Below, piece by piece: positions 28,301-39,300 of a stretch of DNA of 64,000 bases. Origin of the DNA: Lycocorax pyrrhopterus obiensis. Taxonomy: Eukaryota; Chordata; Aves; Passeriformes; Paradisaeidae. The stretch's first letter is position 1. Each line of letters begins with the position of its first letter. The stretch is taken from NCBI GenBank assembly GCA_014706295.1, contig JACSVZ010000016.1:4321168-4385167 (forward strand). Reading direction: 5' to 3'. A model generated the notes under the pieces. That model was given only the letters and a program-made list of their open reading frames with translations. It did not search any database and had not been told where the DNA came from. A program made the translations under genes and the position numbers.

Positions 28301-29199
28301 TGTCTCTCTCTTTTCCCCTTCTTCGTCAGCCAGTCATTGCAAAAGCACATAAAGCCCTGTAAAGACTCCAGTCCCAGACAATCAATTAAAGTACTCGGAG
28401 TCATGCATGGTCTGATGTGCACGATGCAGTTGCATCTCCATCTGCTGCGCTCGGCAGTGGTTTGAAAGATGGCAACGTAAGTGAAGTGCTGATGTTGCTT
28501 ATGTTGCTGTAAATTGAAGGTAGGCAGTTCCTAAATTGATCCTTCCTGTCTATATAGCTAAAGTGAGCTTGAAACATGGATTGAAATTTAACATTTCCTT
28601 TTAAAAATATCTGTCCAAAGATAGTTCTGTTTCTTTCCTTTTCCTTCCCCGCTTTGGAATAATGTTCAGTCTTGCTGGTCCTGTCTGCCTGCATCAGGTG
28701 GAGGTTGTGTACCATGGGCCATCCTGGGGCTTGGGATTCTGGGTTTGCTGCATGTGTTGCAAGGTGGTGGAGCTGAGTCTACTTTGGATAAGGAAGGGTT
28801 AAACTCTCTTCCAGCCCTCGTGTAATATATTCTGCATGTAAAGAAACATGATGCTGTTCTTGACTTGCCAGCCCTTGCCCTCTGTATTCTAGGCTGTTTC
28901 TTATTTAAACACTGTTAATTGTTGTTCTTTATGATCATATGGAAGGCCTCCGAAAATGTCAGGCCAGGATGATATCCCTGTGTCCTCAGTACATGCACAG
29001 AGTGGAACAGCTTACAGCTTTTCGTGAACTTGTCTGTTCCTTTTGCATCGATGTCTCTCTTTCGGGAAAGTGAGAAGTGAGATGTGACAATGTAAAGTGG
29101 CTCTTCCCGACATCATGCAAACCGCCTGTGACAGAGCTGGGAAAACCGACCCAGAGCATCCTAATCCCAGGCCAGGGCTCCCAGCCCATCTTCCCGTGC
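25376..29199. other. Non-coding sequence, no gene recognised
   Basis: This is AT-rich unique sequence with an (ATT)n microsatellite at 25902-25920. No coding exon or RNA gene was recognised. Confidence 0.7.
25902..25920. repeat. (ATT)n microsatellite
   Basis: About six consecutive ATT units sit in an AT-rich context. Confidence 0.9.
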
Positions 29200-29990
29200 T
29201 AAAGCACGGGCTGGGAAAAGCCAGATCCCCGATCCCCACCTTTGGTTCAGCTCCTGCGCTCTGCCAGCAACCCCTGCCAGGCTGCGCGAGGCCTGCCAGC
29301 CTCTTCCCAGCGCCGCACGGCTGCCGCTGCTCGGGGGCTGCTCTGGAGAGCTCTGAGCGCGGTGCCTGCGCAGGGCTCGGACCTGCCTCCGGCAAAGCCA
29401 CATCATCTGCTGCCCTGGCAGAACCGGCGGGAGAGCCGAAACACCCCTTCACCTCCGGCAAGAGAAAAATCCCGTGACTTTATCATATACAGCTCTTCAG
29501 CTGAGGCAGCTAGGGATTTGAGCACGGAAATTTGGCATGGAAACGCCTTTCATTGCACTTGTGTCCCTGAGCATTCCCATGAAAAACTGCTTTTGATCAG
29601 CAGGCGGCTTGGAAAGGCTGCCCGCCCCGCGCAGCCCCGCGGCTTGTGCTGCCCGTTGCCGTTGCCGTTCCCGTTGCCTTTCCCGTTGCCGTTCTCGTTC
29701 CCGTTGCTGTTCCCGTTGCCGTTCCCGTTGCCTTTCCCGTTGCCGTTCCCGTTCCCGTTGCCGTTCCCGTTGCCTCGCCGGGCAGGGCCGCTCCGCGCTC
29801 CCGCGGGCGCTCGCTCAGCGGGGCCGGGCCGGGCCCAGCGCCGCCATCGCCGGAGCCGCGGCGCCATCTACGGGCGGCGGCGCGCGGAGCCGGCGTGAGG
29901 GGAGCGGGGCCCCGAGACAGCTCTGCGGCCCGGCCTGTCCTTACACACCTCCGGGGACGGTCACTGCACCGCCTCCCGGGGAAGCCCATT
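29200..29990. promoter_or_regulatory. Orphan CpG island
   Basis: CpG-rich sequence rises sharply from about 29270 and stops near 29985, just before the CR1 fragment. It includes dense CGGCGG motifs near 29840-29900 and GATGGCGGCG on the minus strand, which resembles a YY1 site. Such islands usually mark promoters, but no recognisable exon of a known gene is attached on either strand. A weak donor GTGAGG at 29895 (plus) and an ATG in GTAGATGG (minus, about 29867) are the only hints of transcript structure. Confidence 0.6.
29653..29772. repeat. Hexanucleotide array (CCGTTG/CCGTTC), 20 units
   Basis: Twenty 6-bp units alternate mainly between CCGTTG and CCGTTC, with CCTTTC, TCGTTC and CTGTTC variants. 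A five-unit pattern (CCGTTC, CCGTTG, CCTTTC, CCGTTG, CCGTTC) occurs twice, 54 bp apart, suggesting internal duplication. The unit length is a multiple of three, so every frame stays open across it. On the minus strand one frame reads as Gly-Asn repeats. Confidence 0.95.
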
Positions 29991-30011
29991 CCGATGTGTA
30001 ATCAACCTTTC

Positions 30012-30705
30012 TGGAAAGAAATTCCTCCTAATGTCCAATCTGAACCTCCAACACTGCTTAAGGCTATGCCCTCCCATCCTGTCCCTTGTTCCCTGAGAGC
30101 AGGGCCCGACCCCTCCACCTGGCTACAACCTCGTAGACGGTGATCGGTCCCCCCTGAGCCTCCTTTGCTCCAGGCTAAACACCCCCAGCTCCCTCAGCTG
30201 CTCAACATAGGGCTTGTGCTCCAGCCCCTTCCCCAGCTCCATTCCCCTCTCTGGACTGGTTCCAGCACCTCAGTGTCCTTCCTGAATTCAGGGGCCCCAC
30301 AACTGGACACAGCACTCAAGGTGTGGCCTCATCACTGCTGAGCACAGGGCGACAATCGTGCCCTGGTCCTGCTGGCCTCACCATTGCTGATACAGACCAG
30401 GTGCCACTGGCCTTCTTGGCCACCTGGGCACACCTGGGCTCATGTTCAGCTGCTGTCAAACAGCACCCCCAGGGCCTCTTCCTCTGGGCCACTTTCCAGC
30501 CACTCTGTCCCCAGCCTGTAGTGCTGAAGGGGGTAGGTGCAGGACCCAAGTGTGGGACTTGGCACTTCACCTTGTTGAACCTCATACAGTTGGCCTCAAT
30601 CCATGGATCCAGCCTGTTCACATCCCTCTGCAGAGCCTTCCTGCCCTCCAGCAGATCAACAGTCCCAACCAGCTTTGTGTCATCCATGAGTTCACGAAGG
30701 GTAAA
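30012..30705 (-). mobile_element. CR1 LINE fragment, reverse orientation
   Basis: The minus strand contains CR1 landmarks in order: a reverse-transcriptase segment with DDTKL, then the segment read on the plus strand as GTGTGGCCTCATCA and GAGCACAGGG, ending near GGACATTAGGAGGAAT. The usual last few hundred bases of CR1, with the terminal short repeats, are missing. The copy is truncated at both ends. The missing 3' end is unusual because CR1 copies normally lose the 5' end. Confidence 0.9.
30316..30690 (-). pseudogene. Remnant of CR1 ORF2 reverse transcriptase
   Basis: A 123-codon open frame lies within the CR1 fragment. It starts at the MDDTKLVG motif, corresponding to the catalytic [FY]xDD box of non-LTR reverse transcriptases; both aspartates remain. 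It continues with LQRDVNRLDPW and FNKVKCQVPHLG, typical of CR1 ORF2. Beyond about codon 50 the match fades. The palm and fingers upstream are absent, so no active enzyme can be made. Confidence 0.8.
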
Positions 30706-32316
30706 CTCAGTTAGTTACAGGATATTCTGCTGGCCTCAAAACCTGGGAGGTGGCTGTGGCCTGCCTGGTGGGGAGCACCCAGGGGCTCAGCTGATGGATG
30801 GCAGGAGATGCAGCCGCTGCTTGGGGCAAGCTCACCTCAGCCCCTGTGCACCTGGCCCCAGAAAGCTCAGGGGCCTTTTCAGGGGTCGCTCTTTTTGACT
30901 TTACCTGTCATATTTTGCAAAATGCATGGCTAATTTTGGTATATAAAATACATGGGTAGTATCTATATTGCATCCACCATAGTCAGTCAGGTTAAGCCCA
31001 GCATTGTTGGTCTGAAACTTTCCCAACCTTCACCTTAAAAATGATCACATGGCTCTTGAAATTATTAATGCAGATACATTGGAGTTTTTATGTGCCCTGT
31101 GAGTCCTGGAGTCTTTTAGAGATGCCTCGAAAACTCTGAAACCCAGTGAGGTGCTCTGTGGCACTCGGGAGGCTCCAAACCAGCTGGGTCTGTGCCAGCC
31201 AGCTGGGACCAGCTCTGGTTTGTGGTTAGTGACTGCTCACAGCATATGGGGTGGGGGGACACTCTCAGCTCTGCTCAAATTGAGGGAACATTGAGTTCAC
31301 TGCAAAGCACTGTAGTAGAACTGCAACAGGAGAGAGGGACAAATAAAGGTATTTTTAGGAATACAACCCAAGTTAATTATGGCAGTTGCATTTTGCAACC
31401 ACAAAGAGGACAGGGATGCAGCAGCAGGAGGAGGGAATGCAGTAACAGAGGCAAAGCCCATTCTCTAAGCTGTTGGAAGCTCAGGAAGGTGTGGAGCTGC
31501 TAAGTCTTGCACAGGGAAATCGAGTTCCCTAACTTGTTCTGGTGCAGAATTTCAGTAAAAGTGGGCTCAGGTGGGTAGGGTTAAGTATACACGATGTGCT
31601 AAGCACAGTCAATATAGCATGCTGTGAAGAAAAGCAGTGCATACTTCTGACATTACCTGATGGGTTGAAATAGCAGTTTTGTTTTCATTCCCCAGTTCAG
31701 AGGCTAAAAAATCCACCACCCCTCAGCAGTAAAAACAAAATGTGCATAAAGCAGGGATACTGTTTTACAAAATGTACTGTGGTCCTTCTGACTAGAAGTT
31801 TAATTCTCTGCAAACATGCAAGATTGTCTGCCTTTAGGAAGCAGAGGTAATTGTGGTCATTTAGTGTTTTTGTCAAAGCAAACTTATTGATTGTACCCAA
31901 CTGCTCTGAAGCAATTCATAAACAGGAAATACCAATACAGCAACCAGTAGCATTTTGCCCAGAGCAACATCTGTGCTCCACGCAGCTTAGTCTAACACTA
32001 AGCAGTGCAAATCTGTTGATAACACAATGTCAAATGGTAAATCTGGATAAGTGTTGCATATATCCAAGATTAAGCATGTCGGAGTCAAAGCCCTCAACTC
32101 CATTAGAAAGAAATAGGTCTTAATTTTAATCTTGGTGTAGTGGTGTTAGTGTGGAGTTACTTTGCTGATTTCACAGACCTTCCATCACGCTTATTAAATG
32201 GTAACTGAGATGCCCAAGGTATGCCAGCCCAAGCTGTCTACACTCCAGCTAAATGAGGAGTGTTGAATAAAGGCTAGTAAACATGTCAAGACAAAATAAT
32301 TACACTAAATATGAAT
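30706..32316. other. Interval between CR1 fragment and PLEKHB2 3' end
   Basis: I see nothing coding here. A plus-strand AATAAA near 32265 faces the putative end of PLEKHB2, but no plus-strand gene leads into it. Confidence 0.65.
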
Positions 32317-35300
32317 TTTATTGCTATGGTTATTTTGCTATAAATTAATAATGAGAATGAGGACATACAGTAAAAGCTGCAGTAAAGATAGGAAGTGCAC
32401 AAGAACATAAAGGTTCTGGAGGGGAAACTTGTTGCATGCTACCCTCCATGACACACAGTCTTACGCTGAGGAGGAAAAGCACAAACACATCTGAGGAACA
32501 TGGATGTGAATTTTCTCCTCTACTCCACTTGCGTAGCTGGTTCCATCACCTACTGAATGTTCACTGAAGAACAAACCAAAGTAAGCAAGTGCTGGATGAC
32601 ACGCAGGGTAGCTCCATCTAGACTTGCTTGGAATGTGCTTCGGCACTGGGGAAGATGTGTCTTTGCTGGAAGTCAGTGCAGTTGTTCTGTACAGAAACAC
32701 TTCCCACCCGCTCCTCCCTAGTCCATAAGCCTTTACCCACTCACTAGAAGAGACTGGCTCTCCCCCAAATTCATGCAAAAGAAGCCAACAGCTATGTTTT
32801 CACATGTAACTAGGAATGTGGGAGGGGGCCCTGGTTCACCTCCTTAATGTGGTCAGACTTACCAGAAGGCTGAGCATTCCCACCCCACTCTCAGGAAGCC
32901 TGGCTCTGTCCAGCTGTCTGTAACTGAGAGCCCAAAAGTAACTAGTCCCAGATGAACGTGTAGACTCGTGACCTCCACAAGCACTGGCACTGAATTCTGA
33001 ACAGACTGTCACTGCTGTACAACAGATTTATCCTTATCTGACAGTATACACTGCACAAAAACAGTGGCACTGTGGTACCTGTGAATCTCCCATAGCTTTA
33101 GGGGGCTTAAGTATCGGGCCCAAAGCAGGAAAGTGTGTGCTTAGGTACTATGCAAATATAACTGGAATTATAGTTATGAATAGCACCATTCAGAAACAAA
33201 CTAGCACTTCAATCTGCTTTGAAAATTATCTTGCCACACCTGCTGCCTCTTCTCATCAGTATGGTATCACTGCTCTGCAGAACCTGGCATGGCAGTCCCT
33301 CCAAGCCCCAGATCCCATCTCCTTCAGCTCACAGCAGCATCCACACCACCTGCAGACACATGAAGTGCAGAGCTGGGCAGAGAAAGGCTATTGAGTCACG
33401 ACTGTGTATCCAGCCAGACATTATTGTAGATCTGACCAAAGCTCCACTCTGTTCCTGAGCAACAGGAGACATGGACATGTCTTCAGGAATCAAGTCTGAG
33501 CTTCAGCAATCAGTGACTTCAGGTGGCAATCCCCATGCTGCTGCTCTGTGCACCAGGATGTTGCCACTTCTGTCTCTGCAGTAAGATCAGAAAGGCTACA
33601 AGCACCTGCAGTGAGATAACTTTGCTCTTGATTTCATGCTCTAGCACAGTTTTGTACATTTGCTTTCTGGCTTCTAAATGCCTATGCTTCTGAGATAGAA
33701 AAATAGTTAATGATTTTTGTATAAAAGCAGCCTATTGTTTCCAAGCCAAAACTAGAGTCTTTGGCTTCAATTTGTAGTGTGTTTTTCCATTGAGAAGGGT
33801 AAGGTTACTTTCTTAATGGAGAATTACTTCAATGTGAACTTTTGAAAAGATAATTTCTTTTGAAGTTCAACCCAGGAATGTTTTGCAATCAACATTCTTT
33901 ATTTTATATGCATCACTTTAAGAAACTGGGGACCTAGACAGAGTTGTCTCCTGAAAACACAAAAGACATGTTCCCCTGCTGTGACTAACAGTTCTTCTGA
34001 AAAAAAAAGCCCAAACCAAAACAAAAAACCCAGCTGATTCACTTTGTTATCCTTCCCCAATCATTATGAAATTCAAAAAAATCATATGATGCCCAATTGT
34101 TTCATTCTCCCTTACTCCTTATAAGTTAAGAATCACAGAGAAAGAAGAGGAGATGGAGGCATTCTGCAGAACTCGCTACTGCAAAGCACAAACCAAACAG
34201 CAGCGCAGACCTGTAATCAAATTCATCTCTTAAAGGGCTTTTTAAAAGGGTAGAGATGTTTGTTCACTTACATTCCATCCCTTTCTGACCTTAAGGCTAC
34301 CAGGTCTCTAAGAGAGCTTCAGTAGTGTACTGCAATTTCTTTTGGTTTGGACTAGCAATAGGAAACTTTCACATTAGTCCTCTTTTGCACTTCCAGAATG
34401 TCCTTTCAGTACATCTGACTGGCAGAACACGTGCAGCTTGTGTTAAACTGTGAAAGGACATGCATACCCATTGGTGTACAGCTCGGAGCCAGTCTCCTGA
34501 AAGCAGTTTACCTTCCCTGGATTAGGCCCACTCTTAGTAAAGCAGCCACAATTACATCTGTCTGTTTACTGCCAGTAAACAGATTCCACTTGGCTGAGTT
34601 AGTCCTAAGGGTCATGAAAGCCTCGTGCTACCCAAACTCTTGTCCAGGACCTCTATTGCTTAAATAAGTAGGACAGAGGGAACAGTGTTTTAGGATGAAA
34701 TGAAGATTGGGACTTCAGCTAAATTTATATGGGTGCAAGTTCTCATCTATTTTCTCTTTCCTGACATGAAACCCTGTGAACCATAAGGAAATTAATCTTC
34801 TTCTGAATGGAAGCATAAGTAAGACTTAACATTAAAACAGTATGTGAATACAGGAAGCTAAAAGTGGAAGTACAAAAATAAGTCCTCTTACTATAAGAAC
34901 TCAACTTAGGCACCCTGCCTCATTTACCTGAATAAGAAAGCCCATGCATTTCTTCAGAGCTTTCTTTCCTGCCAAGCACAGCTCAGCACAGATTACAACA
35001 GGCCATGTAACACACAAAACAGCTGCACTCCAGGGGACAGTCCACAGCACACTGTGCATAGGAACCACGCATACAAGCAAAGCCAGTTAGGTTCCTTGGA
35101 GTGTTTTCCTCAACAAGTCATGGAGGGAAGAGGAGACCTGCTGAATGTGAGGGGGAAATGTGCATACAACAAACCCAGGCTCAGCTGCACTCAAAATTAG
35201 TTGCAAATAAGGAACCTGGTTCAGGAAACCTTGGTGGCTAAGAGGCAGGCATCCTATCCTAGCCCTGGCAAGGCGCTGATATCAAACTGCCTGTGTGCAA

Positions 35301-36245
35301 GGTCTACTTGTGTTGCTTGTCTCTCCCCTCCTGACTGTTCCTGCCTGCAGAGGGGCTGGTAGGCCCAACAGAGCAAGGGCTGTTCAAGTTAGTTCTCCTC
35401 CTGCAGACTCTGCAGAGCGATGGCAGTAACGAGCAGAGACACTGGACAATGGCCGGTTCCTAACAATGCAGCTGGTGCAGTGTCTGAGGCTGCTGTTCTG
35501 CAGACACCTGCAAAGCCAAAGATCCGTTCCTTCCATCTGACCAGAGAAGAGTCACTCAGGATAAAGAGGGAGATAGGACAACAAACACTGGTCTTCCTTG
35601 CCACTGGTCTTTCACATTTCTGGGAGAATAAAAGAATTGAGGAGTGCTGCCGCTTCTTAGTGGTTTGCTCATACATTCTCAAAGACAACTTCACCTGGAT
35701 GGTGTGAGAGGCAGGTAGAGGACTCCACCTAAGAAAACACACTACCATCTGCAGGCAAGTCTGAAAACACAAAAAACCCTCAAGCATGGCAGACTGTCTA
35801 ATGCCAAGGAATTTCTGCTAAGCTGTGTGTTTTTCCAGGGAATGTTTAAAAGCCAGTAGTATGTGTATACTAATGCAGGACTCCTGTTAACCTCTTATTT
35901 GAACTAGATCTTAGACCCACCCCCCCCAATTTTTTTTTCCTACAGTGTTTACAATACCAGTCTGTTCATAAAGCAGGTGACTGCTACCACGTGACACTGG
36001 TGCTCATATTGATCCTTCTAATTCTAACATCAGACCAGAATTCAAGAGCAGCACATGCCATCTCCAACCACTTAACTAAATGGTGCCTTTAAACTCTCAT
36101 TAAGACAGTTAAGAATCAGTTATTAAGATGTCACTACTGAAAAATAACTATTGCATTTTTTAAAGTTTAACAGTAAACAACATTGCCAATATATTATTGC
36201 ACACAATAAAGGGATTTGGAACTACAGAGATAAGGAAAGGGTAAT
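32317..36245 (-). other. PLEKHB2: PLEKHB2 3' UTR (extent inferred)
   Basis: After the TAG stop there is no further recognisable coding sequence. On the minus strand AATAAA signals occur at 33903-33898 (within ATAAAATAAAG) and at 32322-32317 (GCAATAAAATTC), the second followed by a T/G-rich stretch. Use of the first would give a 3' UTR of about 2.35 kb, the second about 3.9 kb. No transcript evidence is available, so the end is uncertain. Confidence 0.45.
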
Positions 36246-36382
36246 CTAGAAGACCCAAAATAATGATCCCAAAGCCATTCCAGTTGCTGCTCCAGCCAGC
36301 ATGCCCAGTGCAAGATCTCCATCGCTGTCACGGTAACGCTCTCGAATGATGACGTGGTTTGCAGGGGGCTGCCCATAAGGTC
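36246..36382 (-). CDS. PLEKHB2: PLEKHB2 exon 8 (C-terminal tail and stop)
   Basis: This exon completes Gly180, codes for residues 181-224 and ends with TAG at 36248-36246. VIIRERYRD precedes a hydrophobic tail, residues 203-224, which is the expected membrane-associating C-terminus. Glycines at 206, 210, 214 and 218 are spaced every four residues. The acceptor is TTTCCTAG at 36383 upward. Confidence 0.96.
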
Positions 36383-39300
36383 CTAGGAAACAAGAGGTTG
36401 TTGGGGGTAGGGCAAAAAAATGTGTATCTTAATGCCATACATTGCAATTTCAAAACAGGCTCATTCTTTCACCTTCTTCCTTCAACTGAATACTAAGATT
36501 TTGTCAGCTGCACAGGCAGAATACATTTCTGCTTTGGATTCAACCTCCACATTAATTAAATCCAAGGGCCTAGCAACACTTCTAGCCTTGTAACAGCTTA
36601 ATATCTGTGAGGAAAACTCATCACAAATGTAAAAGTGAACATTGTTCTGCAAAGAACCTATGAATTATCATTCTATGAAACACTTTGTGGATTTAATGTA
36701 AGAAATGTGTCTAAAAATTGATTCAGCCTTGAAGCTAAGGCAAATAGTTTAGTCCCTCCCCCTTACCCCTTCCCCCCGAAAAAATCTTTGGCAGGTCTCA
36801 AGCCAGTAATTTGTCTGAAATTATGCATCAGTTATTTACATTTACTGCCTACTGCAATTCAGCCTTCACATCCTGGACTGATCTGTGGGGTGGTGACAGC
36901 TGCTACGTTTCTGTTCAGATGAAAATTGGCCAGAAGTAAGAAATTAACCTTAGACTCAAGAAGCCACCAATTGACCTTTGCTCTGTAACAGACTTGTACA
37001 AGCTTCACCTGTCATGTTTTCTGATTTAGCTCCTACCTGAAAAGCAAACGTAACAGCCCTGTTTTCTCTTCTAGACATTTCAGGGAGATTAAATATTCTT
37101 GAAAATCCCACAATGGTGTTTTGTAACAGATTCTTAAGTAATCCAACTAAATACAACTAGAAAAGGCTTTCACTCAACAACACATGACTCTCCCTCCTGA
37201 GAAGAATTACGTCACTGCAGAGAACAAACAATGGAGCTGAAAGTACAGGGGTTAAGCGAGTTGCTGGGGTGAACCTGAACCCTAAGGTTTAGTTGCAGTG
37301 ACCCTGGTGAAGGAAAACATTGAGCCTTGGTTACTATGCCCAACCACAACCTAGTATCTTAACACACTGGACTTGCAAACTGCTCAGGGGAGTTACTGTT
37401 TGATGCTGCATTGTTATCATAGGGGTTTGGCTTGATTTCCAAGGCCTGCTGGAAGTTTTTAAAAACAGTTCTTGGGTTTTTAAAAAGCTGCTGCTTTTCA
37501 GAACCAACAGAACACACCTTCCTCATCTGTATCTTAGGACTTCAGTAACTTAGATGAACAAAACTTGAAAAGCTTTAAAGGCTGATGTACCTCCCTTATT
37601 AAAAAAATTGAAAAGGCAAGTGAAATAACCTGAAAAATATCAAATAGAAAACAAAATCTCCCTTGAAACTGAAATCTCAGTAGAGATTCTTGTTTGCAGC
37701 GTCAGATCATAAACAATTAGTTTTCTCATTTTTATTACCCATACAACTCTAAAGCCCCAGTTCCTTAGGACTCGGGCTCTATGCAAAACTAACCCTAAAT
37801 TAAGGTGACTGTGATTAAAAGCACACCCTACAATTTTACTCTTTGCTTCCTGTTTTTGAGATTGAAAGCTATACAAAGCTGAACAAAGCAACAGAAGACT
37901 TCACATGGCTGAAATGCTGCCTTACAGCATTTCCAGCACACAAGAAAGGAACAAGCTACAATCTTGTTCTGGGAGTGGATTTACCTTTGAAACTTGATTT
38001 AAATAATTAAACTAGGTGTAAGAGCAGTAGATGAATTAAAAGCTCCATCAATGCCCAATATGGAGTACTGAATCACAAAATCACATCTTCTTCTGGCTCT
38101 TGTACCTTTCCTTAGAAAACGTGCTGTAGTTAGAGAGTTCTGTATGCTTCAAAAACAGTTTATAAAGTAATGTAACTATGCTGAGATCACATTGGGAAAG
38201 TTAAATCCCTTAATACCAATTTCACTGCACTCCCTTTGTTGTGAAAGGGTGAGTGGACTTGGTTCCAGTTACAGGTCAGGTTTCTTTCTCTGTGTGCAGG
38301 AGTGGTGGCTGGTACAGGATGGTGATTAGTAGAGCTAAAGCCAGAAAGATTGACTCAAATAGCTTCTGTGGGAAGGTGGAGGACGTGGCTGACACTGATT
38401 ACCTTGGTATGGATACTGATAGGGAACAGCATAAGCTTGTCCGTTGGAGGCATAGAAGATCTGAGGGCCCACCGGGGGATACGCACCATTGTACTGATCG
38501 TAGCCGTAGCCATAAACCTGGTGAAATTAAACATGTCTGTTACACAAGAACACTTTGCTATGGATCCAGTTAAGCACACTATACAATTTGCCTTCATTTC
38601 TAATGTAGTTAAAGTTTCACTAAAATATCCAGTCTGTACTGCTAGAGCCAGTCTACTCCCTGGAATGGATTCAGAACAGCTGCTTGAAAAAATAAGCACT
38701 CCTAAGCAGCATTCGCTCTCTCCCTTTCCTGGACAGGCAATAGCAGAGGCAGGGCCTGGATCATCAGGCAGAGCCACAGCAGCCCTGCCAGCTTCTCCTT
38801 TCTGCCTTCATGCCAACAGCAGCTCTCCAGGGAGCTCGGAAGTGCCAGTGTTGCTTTGAGGTGGCTACCTGAAAACAGAGGCTAGACAAGAATAAGGGAA
38901 TAAAGGGAGGTATTTATTTGAAGGGCCTTCAAAGGTACACCCTGGGCAGTCAAAAGGCTACACCCAAGATGGACCCTGGGTCACGGGTTCTTCACACTTT
39001 TATAAGTTTGGTCCATTTACCTATCAGGGTTAATTCTCCAATTATAACTTCAGTTAATGATGTAATTACCCCAAGTTTGCCCCTCCTCTTCAGAGGCTTT
39101 TAGTTTACACATTTTGGGGCTTGGGACAATCAAGGTGTCCTTGAAAAGCAAACCTACAGAGGCTTGTTATGTCTAGCCAACATGAGAGAATAGTAGTTAA
39201 CAGGCCACATGAAACTTCAGAGTTACACACTAGGCAGTACAGGATTTGAAAAATATAAAAGTTAAAACCTAAGGCATCACCAGGAAGGCAGCAGCCGATC

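Noticed and set aside
29242..30143. Open frames of 105-218 codons on both strands
   Set aside because: They result from GC-rich composition and the 6-bp array, which keeps all frames open. None has a recognisable domain.
30323..30898. 191-codon plus-strand frame
   Set aside because: It is the antisense reading of the CR1 fragment.
38253..38859. Plus-strand frames of 106 and 169 codons
   Set aside because: They are antisense to PLEKHB2 exon 7 and its flanking introns.
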